This document shows positions 23,747 to 31,894 of a DNA stretch of 64,000 bases, piece after piece; the stretch's first letter is position 1, and each line of letters begins with the position of its first letter. The DNA is from Caenibacillus caldisaponilyticus (GTDB taxonomy: Bacteria > Bacillota > Bacilli > Bacillales > Sporolactobacillaceae), in NCBI RefSeq assembly GCF_002003465.1, contig NZ_BDDQ01000027.1, positions 1 through 64,000 of the forward strand. Direction: 5' to 3'. The translations under genes and the position numbers were made by a program. Below the pieces are notes generated by a model. The model worked only from the letters and a program-made list of their open reading frames with translations, was not told the DNA's origin and did not search any database.

Positions 23747-25486
23747 TCACAATGTGTCGATAACGCCTTTCTTCGGACGTTTAAGAAAAGCCTCAAACTC
23801 TGACAGAGACATGGCATTGAGGACGCCGTCCGGTTGCACCCAGCCTTTTCGGGCCATCGCCACACCGGTCGGCATGTCGTCGAGCATGGCAAGGGAATGG
23901 GCGTCGGTGTTGATGGCGATTTTCACGCCCCGCTCCCCGCATTTCTTCAACCATTCGGCCGCCAAGTCCAAACGGTTCGGGTTGGCGTTCAGTTCTAAGG
24001 CGGTCCCCGTTTCCCGAGCTTTTTCGATCAAGCCGTCCATATCTACAGGGTAACCGGGCCGTCCGCCAATGATGCGGCCGGTCGGGTGGGCGATGAGCCG
24101 CACATAAGGGTTCTCCATCGCCCGATAAAGGCGCTTCATAATCGTTTGGACATCTTGGGAAAAAGCGCTGTGGATGGCGGCGATGACGAAATCGAGCTCG
24201 GCCAGGACGTCGTCTTCATAGTCCAAACGTCCGTCCGGCAAGATGTCCATTTCCACGCCGGCAAAAATTTTCAATGTTCCATGATATTTTTCGTTCAGCC
24301 GATCGATGGCCTCGCGCTGCTCGCGCAGACGCTTCGCCGTCAATCCGCCCGCAACCCGTAGGGATTGGGAATGATCGGTGATGACGATGTACTCGTAGCC
24401 CTTTCGGATCGCCGCTTCCGCCATCTCTTCAATGGTGTAGGCGCCGTCGCTCCACGTCGTGTGCATGTGCAAATCGGCTTTAATGTCGCCCACCTCGATC
24501 AGCCGAAACGCTTCGGCCGCTTTCGCCCGTTCCACTTCTTCCCCGCCTTCGCGGATTTCGGGCGGGATATAGGCGAGTCCGAAATGGCGGAAAAAGTCGG
24601 CTTCACTGGAGAACGTCAAAAGGGCGCCGTCTTCCCGCTCGACGCCGTATTCGCTGATCTTTTCCCCGCGGCTTTTGGCCAGCCGTCTCATTTCCACGTT
24701 GTGTTCCTTTGACCCTGTAAAATGATGGAGGGCGGTCGCGTACGCCTCCGGGCTCACGAAGCGAAAATCGACGGCGACGCCGTATTCGTCATCCAGGACA
24801 ATGGACATTTTCGTGCTGCCGGCACCCGTGATCGACCGAACGGCGAGCCTCTCCTTGATCGCGGCTGCGACCGCTTCAGGCTCCGCCGTCGCGATGACGT
24901 AATCCAAATCCTTGAGCGTTTCGTTCAAGCGCCGCAAACTGCCTGCGCGGGAGAAGCGTTCAATCGCTTGGATCTCCGACAAAGCGATCTCGATCGTCTC
25001 AGCGAGCGGCAGCATGTAGGCGATCGGCAAGCGCTCTGGCCGTACGCTCAAATTTTCCACGGCTTTTAACAGCTTCTCTTCCGTTTTCGGCCCGAAGCCT
25101 TCCAATCCGCGGACGCGGCCTTCCAGACACGCCCGTTTCAGGCCGTCGAGATCGACGATGCCGAGCTGCTGATAAAGCTTGCCGATTTTTTTGGCGCCGA
25201 GCCCCGGCACTTTTAGCAATGCAAGCAAGCTTTCCGGAATTTCTTCCGCAAGTGATTTGAGCAGCCCGGATTCGCCCGTTTCCATCAATTCCTTGATCAC
25301 TTGAGCCGTCCCTTTTCCGATGCCCTTGAGCTCGGATGGATCATCGATTTGCGCCAAGCTGCGGTCATCGTTTTCGAGTGCTTGCGCCGCCTTCCGGTAA
25401 GCGGAAATTTTAAAAGGGTTTTCCCCTTTTATCTCAAGATAAACGGCAATTTTCTCCAAGGCTTGAACCACATCTTTTTTGTTCAC
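23747..25486 (-). CDS. polX: DNA polymerase/3'-5' exonuclease PolX
   Basis: Family X repair polymerase with a PHP exonuclease domain, 579 residues. The N-terminal half has helix-hairpin-helix elements (LKGIGKGTAQVIKEL and VPGLGAKKIGKLYQQLG) and the polymerase palm (AGSLRRLNETLKDLDYVIA with the catalytic DLD). The C-terminal PHP domain from about residue 340 has metal motifs DLHMHTTWSDGAYT, VITDHSQSL, GVEMDILPDGRLDY, AHPTGRIIG and NTDAHSL. The start is GTG 25486 after GGGGGA. It lies between cvpA and mutS2, as in B. subtilis (yshC). Confidence 0.97.
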   Translation of the reverse strand: MNKKDVVQALEKIAVYLEIKGENPFKISAYRKAAQALENDDRSLAQIDDPSELKGIGKGTAQVIKELMETGESGLLKSLAEEIPESLLALLKVPGLGAKKIGKLYQQLGIVDLDGLKRACLEGRVRGLEGFGPKTEEKLLKAVENLSVRPERLPIAYMLPLAETIEIALSEIQAIERFSRAGSLRRLNETLKDLDYVIATAEPEAVAAAIKERLAVRSITGAGSTKMSIVLDDEYGVAVDFRFVSPEAYATALHHFTGSKEHNVEMRRLAKSRGEKISEYGVEREDGALLTFSSEADFFRHFGLAYIPPEIREGGEEVERAKAAEAFRLIEVGDIKADLHMHTTWSDGAYTIEEMAEAAIRKGYEYIVITDHSQSLRVAGGLTAKRLREQREAIDRLNEKYHGTLKIFAGVEMDILPDGRLDYEDDVLAELDFVIAAIHSAFSQDVQTIMKRLYRAMENPYVRLIAHPTGRIIGGRPGYPVDMDGLIEKARETGTALELNANPNRLDLAAEWLKKCGERGVKIAINTDAHSLAMLDDMPTGVAMARKGWVQPDGVLNAMSLSEFEAFLKRPKKGVIDTL

Positions 25487-25542
25487 AGCGAATCCCCCGT
25501 ATTATCGGTTTGATCGAACGGGCCGCCGGGCGGCACATAAGA

Positions 25543-25584
25543 CAAAAACGCGCCGATCTGAAGGAGGTACCCTTCAGACGCGCG
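25543..25584 (-). terminator. Terminator overlapping the cvpA stop codon
   Basis: CGCGCGTCTGAAGG and CCTTCAGATCGGCGCG pair and are followed by TTTTTG on the minus strand. The cvpA stop TGA lies inside the left arm, so ribosome release and termination occur at the same place. It separates cvpA from polX. Confidence 0.8.
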
Positions 25585-26131
25585 GCCATTTGTTGCCGGA
25601 AAAATCGAGCCAAAGCGTGCGGATTTTTTCCGAAAGAACCGGCGTGTTTTCGATCATGACGTGGGCGATGTAGGAATGATCCACGGCCTTGTCAATCCCC
25701 ATATAAGGGGTGATCGCCCCGACGTACAACAACAAGAAGAGGATCAAATAGATTTCCGCAAAACCGAAAAGCGCCCCCAACCAGCGGTTTAACGTCCTCA
25801 GTATCGGCAAGTCGGCGAGAAAATCGAGCATGGAACCGATGATTTGCCAGACGATCTTCACCGCGATAAAGAGAATGATAAAAGCGATCGCCCGGTAATA
25901 AGTGGTTTCCAAATTTAAATGGCTGAACACGGAGAAAAACGAATTGGCGTCCGCGGAACTGGGGTACGGAATCCACAGCTTGATATTGTCCGCCAAGTGG
26001 GCATAATTCTTAGAGGCCACGATAAAAGCGACGATAAAGCCCGTCAGATGAAAGATTTGCAGAATCAGGCCGCGGCGGGCGCCGATGAATAAACCGCTCA
26101 ATAGCAACAATAATAATATCAGATCCAACAT
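25574..26131 (-). CDS. cvpA: CvpA-family membrane protein (YshB)
   Basis: 185-residue inner-membrane protein of the CvpA (colicin V production accessory) family; its role in Bacillus is not defined. Predicted membrane segments are LDLILLLLLLSGLFIGARRG, HLTGFIVAFIVA, AIAFIILFIAVKIVWQIIGS and LFGFAEIYLILFLLLYVGA. The typical GxxRGLILQ and NRWLGALFG motifs are present. The ATG at 26131 has a GGATGAGAG ribosome region. In B. subtilis zapA precedes it; here no zapA is seen. Confidence 0.9.
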   Translation of the reverse strand: MLDLILLLLLLSGLFIGARRGLILQIFHLTGFIVAFIVASKNYAHLADNIKLWIPYPSSADANSFFSVFSHLNLETTYYRAIAFIILFIAVKIVWQIIGSMLDFLADLPILRTLNRWLGALFGFAEIYLILFLLLYVGAITPYMGIDKAVDHSYIAHVMIENTPVLSEKIRTLWLDFSGNKWPRV

Positions 26132-26371
26132 GCGAGTCTCTCATCCTTTGTTTTTTTCAAGCGTTCAACGAACAGGCCGCCGGTGCGGCGACCTTGCAAG
26201 TCTTGCAACAAAGCTGGGCGGGATTGCCCTGCGATATCTCTTTTATCATAGCAAAAACGCGATGTGTTGAAAAATGTAAAAAGTTCTCGGAACAAGTTTC
26301 CGGCGGCGGGCGCCCGAACCGTGTGGCGGAGCATGATATCGGCTATAATGGGAAAAAGAGGAGGAAAAGGT

Positions 26372-27433
26372 ATGACGGGATATGCCGTGCTCAAACTTTC
26401 GGAAGACTTAATTCATAAAATGCGAGATTTTTACGGCGATCGTTTGAGCGCTGCCGCGCCGCCCGGCAGCGTTTTCCGGGCTCAAGCCGACGGCTGCGCG
26501 ATCACCGCTTACCGGACGGGCAAAGTGCTCTTTCAAGGCAAGCGGGCCGAAGAGGAAGTGAAAATGTGGCGGGCGTTCGCCGAAGCCGCAGAAACCCCGT
26601 TCGCGGATCAAGAAGGCCACGGCGAGCGGACCGATGCGAACGAGGAGAACGGCAAGCGCGGACGGGAAGACCGCCCTTCCCCGACCGACGGGCCATCCCT
26701 GGACGAGGCGAGCGCGCCAATCGCCGCGATCAACCGCCACGATTACATGCCGCCCAAAACCGTTGCGCGGCTGGCGATCATCGGTTCCGACGAAGTCGGT
26801 ACGGGCGATTATTTCGGTCCGGTCGTCGTCTGTGCCGCCTACTCAGGTCCCGAACATGTTGAGCGGCTTGACGCGCTCGGCGTCCGCGATTCCAAAAGGC
26901 TCACCGACGAGCGCATCCGCGCGTTAGCGGAAGAGATCGGCCGCATCGTCCCTTACAGCCTGCTCGTCTTGGACAACGAAAAGTACAATCGTATGATTCG
27001 CCGCGGCTACAATCAGACGAAGCTGAAAGCCGTCCTGCACAATCAAGCGTTGGTCAATGTCCGCCGCAAGATCGGTGACCGGACGGTGCACGGCTTTCTC
27101 GTCGATCAGTTCACCCCCCCTGCCCAATATTTTAAGGCTATCGCCGATCGTCTGGAAAAAGCCGACGCGCCCATCTATTTTCAAACGAACGCCGAATCGC
27201 TTCATCCCGCCGTGGCGTGCGCATCGATCATCGCCCGGTACCGGTTTCTCCAAGAAATCGACCGTTTATCGGAACGATGCGGCATGACGCTCCCAAAGGG
27301 GGCCGGCCCGGGCGTCGATGAAGCCGCCGCTCGGCTCATCCGACAAAGAGGCGAGACGTTTTTAAGCCGCGTCGCCAAGCTCCACTTCGCGAACACGGAG
27401 AAGGCCCGAAAGCTGGCGGAAAAAAGCCGATAA
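26372..27433 (+). CDS. rnhC: Ribonuclease HIII
   Basis: Cleaves RNA in RNA-DNA hybrids, removing R-loops and primers. The 353-residue protein has the TBP-like N-terminal substrate-binding domain (about 1-95) with FRAQADGCAITAYRTGKVLFQG. An unusually charged linker follows (about 95-125, rich in Glu, Asp and Arg). The catalytic domain contains GSDEVGTGDYFGP (first catalytic Asp and Glu), LGVRDSKRLTD and the later FLVDQFTPP and CASIIARYRF. The ATG at 26372 follows GAGGAGG. TATAAT at 26344-26349 could be its -10. It is read opposite to all neighbours. Confidence 0.96.
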   Translation: MTGYAVLKLSEDLIHKMRDFYGDRLSAAAPPGSVFRAQADGCAITAYRTGKVLFQGKRAEEEVKMWRAFAEAAETPFADQEGHGERTDANEENGKRGREDRPSPTDGPSLDEASAPIAAINRHDYMPPKTVARLAIIGSDEVGTGDYFGPVVVCAAYSGPEHVERLDALGVRDSKRLTDERIRALAEEIGRIVPYSLLVLDNEKYNRMIRRGYNQTKLKAVLHNQALVNVRRKIGDRTVHGFLVDQFTPPAQYFKAIADRLEKADAPIYFQTNAESLHPAVACASIIARYRFLQEIDRLSERCGMTLPKGAGPGVDEAAARLIRQRGETFLSRVAKLHFANTEKARKLAEKSR

Positions 27434-27498
27434 CCTCCCGCGCGCAACCACCTATGGAAAACTTCGAAAAATCGTGCTGCTTCCTGACAAAACGACGA

Positions 27499-27532
27499 GG
27501 CCGGGCGCAATGAAGCCGCCCGGCCGATTTTT
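27499..27532. terminator. Terminator between rnhC and the ABC cassette
   Basis: GGCCGGGC (27499-27506) pairs with GCCCGGCC (27518-27525); GATTTTTATA follows on the plus strand. It ends rnhC transcripts and can also stop the converging cassette. Confidence 0.8.
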
Positions 27533-28049
27533 ATAAATCAACCGCCATCCCGTACCGTTTGCCTTGATGGGACGCTCGGATCACTCGGCTTTTGTATAAC
27601 GTTTGGTCAAGATACAGTTTGGCTTTTTTTCCTTTAAACTTCGGCGCCACGTCAAAAACGAGGGTGATGTCCACACGCGCATGCGGCGGCAGCTGTCGTA
27701 TTTTTTGTGCATCATAGCTGCCTTCCATGGTTTGGATATAATCCATATCATAAGCGAGTTTTGCCTCGATCAGCCGCGCGACCGATATGGTTTGATCCGA
27801 CGTATTTTTGACGGTCATTTCGAGCGTTGCCGGAACCGTTTGAAATCCGTCTTTATTTTCGACGTTTCCGTAGGTGAATCGAGTGATCGTCAATTGCGCG
27901 TGTTCAAGCGGAATCGATTCTCCGATACGGTAAGTCTGAATATCATATTTTTTGGCCACCCCGTCATTGACTTGATACACTCGAACCCCCCACGCGACCG
28001 CAATGAGCAGGGCAACCATGATGACCACCCCGCGTTTCTTATTCATCAT
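27531..28049 (-). CDS. Membrane-anchored DUF4352-like protein, last gene of the ABC cassette
   Basis: 172 residues of unknown function. One N-terminal membrane segment (VVIMVALLIAVAWGVRVY) is followed by an extracellular beta-sandwich-like domain. It contains LEHAQLTITRF, ATLEMTVKNTSDQTISV and DITLVFDVAPKFKGKKAKLYL, a pattern like DUF4352 or telomere-type immunoglobulin folds. The start overlaps the ATPase gene by 11 bases, and AAGGTGACGG serves as its ribosome site, so it is translationally coupled. It is probably an accessory or sensing component. The family call is inference. Confidence 0.75.
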   Translation of the reverse strand: MMNKKRGVVIMVALLIAVAWGVRVYQVNDGVAKKYDIQTYRIGESIPLEHAQLTITRFTYGNVENKDGFQTVPATLEMTVKNTSDQTISVARLIEAKLAYDMDYIQTMEGSYDAQKIRQLPPHARVDITLVFDVAPKFKGKKAKLYLDQTLYKSRVIRASHQGKRYGMAVDL

Positions 28050-28710
28050 CCGTCACCTTGCATGAATAATGATCGATGATTTTGCCGTTTTCCATGACAA
28101 ACAATTCATCCGACAAATAATCCAGCTCTTCTTTATCGTGGCTCGCGATTAAAATGCATTTGTTTTTGGCTTTTAACGTCAACAATAAGTTTTTTAGTTC
28201 CTCAACGCCGTCTGAATCCAACGCGTTCGTCGGTTCATCCAGGATGATCAAATCAGGCTCTTCCATAATGGCTTGGGCGATGCCAAGGCGCTGCTTCATC
28301 CCCAAGGAATATTTTCGATACTTTCTCTTATCATTCGGATCCAATCCGACCAAGCGAATGGCCTCACGAATTCTATCGTCATCGATGACATCATTCAATT
28401 TGGCGAGCAATTTCAGATTTCCGAAACCGGTGTAGCCGTTCAAAAAACCCGGATGCTCGATTAATACCCCAACGCTTGGCGGGAAAGACATTTCTTTGCC
28501 CAATTCGGCACCGTCGATTATCACTTTGCCTTCGGTCGGACGGATAAGCCCGCACAACGCGCGAAACAGCATCGTCTTGCCCGATCCGTTTTTGCCGCGA
28601 AATCCATATATATATCCTTTATTAAGAGACAAATTGATATCTTTCAATATGATTTGGCTTTTGATGACCTTGGATAAGTGTACCGCTTGCAAAAAAGCGG
28701 ACGCCGCCAT
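28039..28710 (-). CDS. ABC transporter ATP-binding protein of the accessory cassette
   Basis: 223-residue ATPase that would power the four membrane proteins encoded upstream. Walker A is GKNGSGKT (39-46), the signature is the variant YSLGMKQR (134-141), Walker B is LIILDEP (154-160) and the H-loop is His191. The YSLGMKQRLGIAQAI signature is typical of ATPases that work with ABC-2 permeases in antibiotic-resistance, bacteriocin-immunity or drug-export systems. The ATG at 28710 follows AGGGGGG. It is the only ATPase in the cassette. The substrate is unknown. Confidence 0.93.
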   Translation of the reverse strand: MAASAFLQAVHLSKVIKSQIILKDINLSLNKGYIYGFRGKNGSGKTMLFRALCGLIRPTEGKVIIDGAELGKEMSFPPSVGVLIEHPGFLNGYTGFGNLKLLAKLNDVIDDDRIREAIRLVGLDPNDKRKYRKYSLGMKQRLGIAQAIMEEPDLIILDEPTNALDSDGVEELKNLLLTLKAKNKCILIASHDKEELDYLSDELFVMENGKIIDHYSCKVTDDE

Positions 28711-28721
28711 CTTTTTCCCCC

Positions 28722-29519
28722 CTATAAAATATCCTTCTTTACGAAGGCATAAATCGCGAAAACACAGGCCAAAACATAGACGAGCAAGCTATATGCGACG
28801 GAGAAGCCGAGCGTCAAGTGATGCGCCGTGTCAAAAAAATTTCGTTTCAAGATCATGGAATGGATAGCCGGCAGCCATTTGCTGCTCGAAAACGTGGAAA
28901 GGCTGCAAAGACAAATCATGATGAACAACGTTGCGATGGGTGAAATAAATTGAATGCACAACAATTGCAACGCGGATAAGACCATTGTCGTGACGACAAA
29001 ACCGATGAACATGTGGACGAATAACGATGCGGGCGACGCTTTCGCCTCCATCATGGGCATGATTTGTTGTTGAAAATATGAAGATGAGCCGAGCGAAAAA
29101 TCCCCTAAAATGAGGCTGGATAAGACATAAATCAAGAAAAAGAGCAAAATAAAGAGCCATCCGCTCTGCCACGTCATCCAACCGATTTTCGCGATCATAT
29201 AGCGAATTTTCGATCGACACCGCAATAAAAGGTATGTTCGATTGCTGCTCTCGTCTTGGTGTAAAAAATCGCCGATGAGAATCAAGGGAAAAAACTGAAT
29301 AAACTCCCAATAAAATGGAACTTGATAATCTGCCGCCCTGCGGATGGTGCCGTTATCTTGCAACATTAAAAACATGACGTCGATGCTGTTTGCACTAAAC
29401 GGTTTGATTTCAACGGATTTCATAATGGTTAAACAGGCGGCAATGGCAAAAAATGCGAGATATTTGATTTTCCCGTAAGAAACGCTGTAGATGACATCGC
29501 GAAAAAACAGCCGGCTCAT
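28722..29519 (-). CDS. ABC-2-like membrane protein 4 of the cassette
   Basis: 265 residues with about six hydrophobic segments, including YLAFFAIAACLTIM, FIQFFPLILIGDFL, SGWLFILLFFLIYVLSSLIL, VTTMVLSALQLLCIQFI and SLLVYVLACVFAIYAF. The loop DFLHQDESSNRTYLLLRCRSKIRYM resembles the cytoplasmic coupling loop of ABC-2 permeases, which tend to have ExxxGTYxLLLxRPxSR-like text. The start overlaps the stop of the preceding permease by four bases (ATGA). Predicted subunit of the cassette transporter; no named family recognised. Confidence 0.8.
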   Translation of the reverse strand: MSRLFFRDVIYSVSYGKIKYLAFFAIAACLTIMKSVEIKPFSANSIDVMFLMLQDNGTIRRAADYQVPFYWEFIQFFPLILIGDFLHQDESSNRTYLLLRCRSKIRYMIAKIGWMTWQSGWLFILLFFLIYVLSSLILGDFSLGSSSYFQQQIMPMMEAKASPASLFVHMFIGFVVTTMVLSALQLLCIQFISPIATLFIMICLCSLSTFSSSKWLPAIHSMILKRNFFDTAHHLTLGFSVAYSLLVYVLACVFAIYAFVKKDIL

Positions 29520-30322
29520 GACAAAAAGTCCTTTCTCTCATAAATCATGCCGGTGATCGCATATAACATCAGCGTTACGACCAAGAGGTAGACGCCATGA
29601 TAGAGCGTCACCAATGGCCGTATCCAGTCGATCAGGCTGAGGCTGGCGGCCCGATCGAAAACCGGGAAGGGGAGCCATTCGACGTAATCAATGCCGGCTA
29701 TAGCGAGCAACAGGATGCAGATCACCGCTCCACTCTTAATAAATTGCTTCAAAAACAAAGTAGAAAAGGCGATCATGAGAAATCCTAAAAACTTGGATAT
29801 AAAAATGACCCATATAATCTTGTAAGCCGCCAGGTGATCGCTGATGGATTGAAAGAGCTGCCGGTCGCGAAGCGCTTGAACGATCGTCCCATCGGCACGG
29901 GCCCAAGTATTTTCCGGACCGACCAGGCATAATCCCGCCATGAAGGAGACGGTGACCACAAAACACGCCAACAGGAAGGATATGCCGATGGCTACACACA
30001 CATGCGCATGCCAAGTGCAAAAACGTGTCCGGCACTTCAACACATAGAGCGATTTTTCATGCTCATCGTAGATCAGCGTGAGAACGGTCACCATAATAGG
30101 GATGCCAAAGATGATAAACATATTTTGATTGGTAGCTCCATGAACGCCCGAAAGATCCGCGACCAAATCAAAGATGCCTGGCTTCGCTGTTCCTCGGCCG
30201 TAATCGGCCAAAAGAACTAAACCAATCACGGACAGCAAGCCGTAGGCCGCGGCAATCCTCAAAACTTTTTTCAGCAGAACCCCCCTTAGAGCAGCCGTCC
30301 TGATCACATCAAATGGTTTCAT
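29516..30322 (-). CDS. ABC-2-like membrane protein 3 of the cassette
   Basis: 268 residues with about six membrane segments (AAYGLLSVIGLVLLADYG, MFIIFGIPIMVTVLTLIYD, VAIGISFLLACFVVTVSFMAG, IIWVIFISKFLGFLMIAFSTLFL, AVICILLLAIAGIDYV and GVYLLVVTLMLYAITGMI). It ends in YERKDF, like membrane protein 1, which ends YDRKEF, so the two look paralogous. After the second segment comes DEHEKSLYVLKCRTR, a likely ATPase-coupling loop. I chose ATG 30322 (MKPFDV), which overlaps the previous gene by 14 bases. Confidence 0.8.
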   Translation of the reverse strand: MKPFDVIRTAALRGVLLKKVLRIAAAYGLLSVIGLVLLADYGRGTAKPGIFDLVADLSGVHGATNQNMFIIFGIPIMVTVLTLIYDEHEKSLYVLKCRTRFCTWHAHVCVAIGISFLLACFVVTVSFMAGLCLVGPENTWARADGTIVQALRDRQLFQSISDHLAAYKIIWVIFISKFLGFLMIAFSTLFLKQFIKSGAVICILLLAIAGIDYVEWLPFPVFDRAASLSLIDWIRPLVTLYHGVYLLVVTLMLYAITGMIYERKDFLS

Positions 30323-31091
30323 TTTTCTCACCCATACCATAAAACCAGGCGAAGCTGCCTAATATTCCAATAACTAAATAGAGCGGAAGCCCGAGGTTGG
30401 CCGCTTGATTCCAAAAAAATATGTTCGTGATGGAATAAGCCCCGTTTACATTCAAAACGAGGACATCCAGAGCCATCGTGACTAAAAACGGAAAAACCAG
30501 TACGATATAGCGATTTTTGACGACGGTGGAGAGGGCTAAACTTAATGATGCAAGCATGCCTCCGAATAAAAATAACAAGATCAGGCGGACGACGACATAA
30601 AGCATCGCGTGATGGTAAAACAAATCCGGCCAAAAACTGTTTTTCGTAACTAAAACCATCCCAAAATAATAGTTATTGTCGATCAAAGGATACGCCGCCA
30701 TCTGGCCCAAAAAATTTATAAAAAGCGGAAGAGTGGCGACGCACCCTCCGATGGCAAAATTGACAAAGAAACGCGTCAATAAGTATTTCTTTTTTTCGAC
30801 TTTTGTGAGAATGCCTTTAATGAGCCCCGTATTAAAATCCTCCGCGTAGGCATCGGAATAGGCGAGGCTGGCCAGCAAAGGAAAGATCGTTGTATAAATT
30901 TGATAGATGTTATCCGCTCCAAAATACATCCAGCTCACATAAACGCTTCTCGGATAAAATATGTAATCGTCAGCCGTTAACCCATGGGGCCACATTTGAA
31001 GCACCGGCAATAGGCCGAGCGCAACATCCGCCAAAACCAAGAACCAAAAAAGCGGGCGGTGACGAATCCGGTGGATTTCCATATGCCACAT
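30309..31091 (-). CDS. ABC-2-like membrane protein 2 of the cassette
   Basis: 260 residues, about six membrane segments (LFWFLVLADVALGLLPVL, IYQIYTTIFPLLASLAYSDAY, FFVNFAIGGCVATLPLFINFLG, VVVRLILLFLFGGMLASLSLAL, YIVLVFPFLVTMALDVLVL and LPLYLVIGILGSFAWFYG). The loop EDFNTGLIKGILTKVEKKKYL has the ABC-2 permease signature of a glycine followed by a basic helix. ATG 31091 lies six bases after AAGGTG and is better supported than a GTG three codons upstream. Substrate unknown. Confidence 0.8.
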   Translation of the reverse strand: MWHMEIHRIRHRPLFWFLVLADVALGLLPVLQMWPHGLTADDYIFYPRSVYVSWMYFGADNIYQIYTTIFPLLASLAYSDAYAEDFNTGLIKGILTKVEKKKYLLTRFFVNFAIGGCVATLPLFINFLGQMAAYPLIDNNYYFGMVLVTKNSFWPDLFYHHAMLYVVVRLILLFLFGGMLASLSLALSTVVKNRYIVLVFPFLVTMALDVLVLNVNGAYSITNIFFWNQAANLGLPLYLVIGILGSFAWFYGMGEKNETI

Positions 31092-31108
31092 GCGATTCAC
31101 CTTATCCG

Positions 31109-31894
31109 TTATTGGTAAAATTCTTTTCGATCATATATTTTGGCGCCAATAAAAAACATGACGGCAATTCCCAACAAAAAATAAGTGAGATTGAACATTT
31201 GCTCTGTCGGCGCCAACCACGTTTCCAATTTTATTTGGGCTTTCCCTAAAAATAAGCTCCAGCGTTCCGAAAAAAGCCCGTCGGTACCGAGCAGAATTAA
31301 GGATGTAAAAAATACGTAGACGTTTTTTTTGATCGATGCTTTTAAAAAAATGACAAAAACGGCGATAAATAGGAGCGCTAAAAAGCGGGAACTCAATATA
31401 TAAGCCCACACTTTTACGCTGGTCACATGAGGGATGTAGAGCGGGAACACGTTTTTATCGTCGAGAAGAAAATAGATCGTTCCTTTTTCGCTTCCCCACA
31501 AATTATGCACGTGACCCGTTTCGATCCACGAAGCGAAAAGGCCCGTCAAAGCCATCGTCGCCGTCAACAAAGCGCTCACCATCGCGGCAAAGAAAACATG
31601 GCTCATATATAACCTGCGCTTGCGCCTCACCCGCAAGACGACCGCGCTTCGTTCTGTTTGGTCCATCAGCAGGGGAATGATTAGCGAAAAAAGAGGTAAC
31701 ACGCCGAGGACCAGCGTTAAAATATCCGCGCTTCCGCCTCCCCGCATGTTAATGACATAATCGAATAGCGAATTGCTCATCCCTTTGGACGCATTGACAA
31801 TGCTCAATCCGTTAATGAATATAAAATAAGCCAAGCCGACGGCCATCATTTTGGGCGTCACGTATTTAAAATCCAGCATCTTTACCGATCCCAT
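31109..31894 (-). CDS. ABC-2-like membrane protein 1 of the cassette
   Basis: 261 residues with about six membrane segments (MMAVGLAYFIFINGLSIV, ILTLVLGVLPLFSLIIPLLMD, VFFAAMVSALLTATMALTGLFA, FLALLFIAVFVIFL, VYVFFTSLILLG and LTYFLLGIAVMFFIGA). MDQTERSAVVLRVRRKRRLYMSH after the second segment is a probable coupling loop, equivalent to the DEHEKSLYVLKCRTR loop of membrane protein 3. The start overlaps the preceding gene by 13 bases; an ATG five codons later at 31879 is an alternative. Confidence 0.8.
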   Translation of the reverse strand: MGSVKMLDFKYVTPKMMAVGLAYFIFINGLSIVNASKGMSNSLFDYVINMRGGGSADILTLVLGVLPLFSLIIPLLMDQTERSAVVLRVRRKRRLYMSHVFFAAMVSALLTATMALTGLFASWIETGHVHNLWGSEKGTIYFLLDDKNVFPLYIPHVTSVKVWAYILSSRFLALLFIAVFVIFLKASIKKNVYVFFTSLILLGTDGLFSERWSLFLGKAQIKLETWLAPTEQMFNLTYFLLGIAVMFFIGAKIYDRKEFYQ

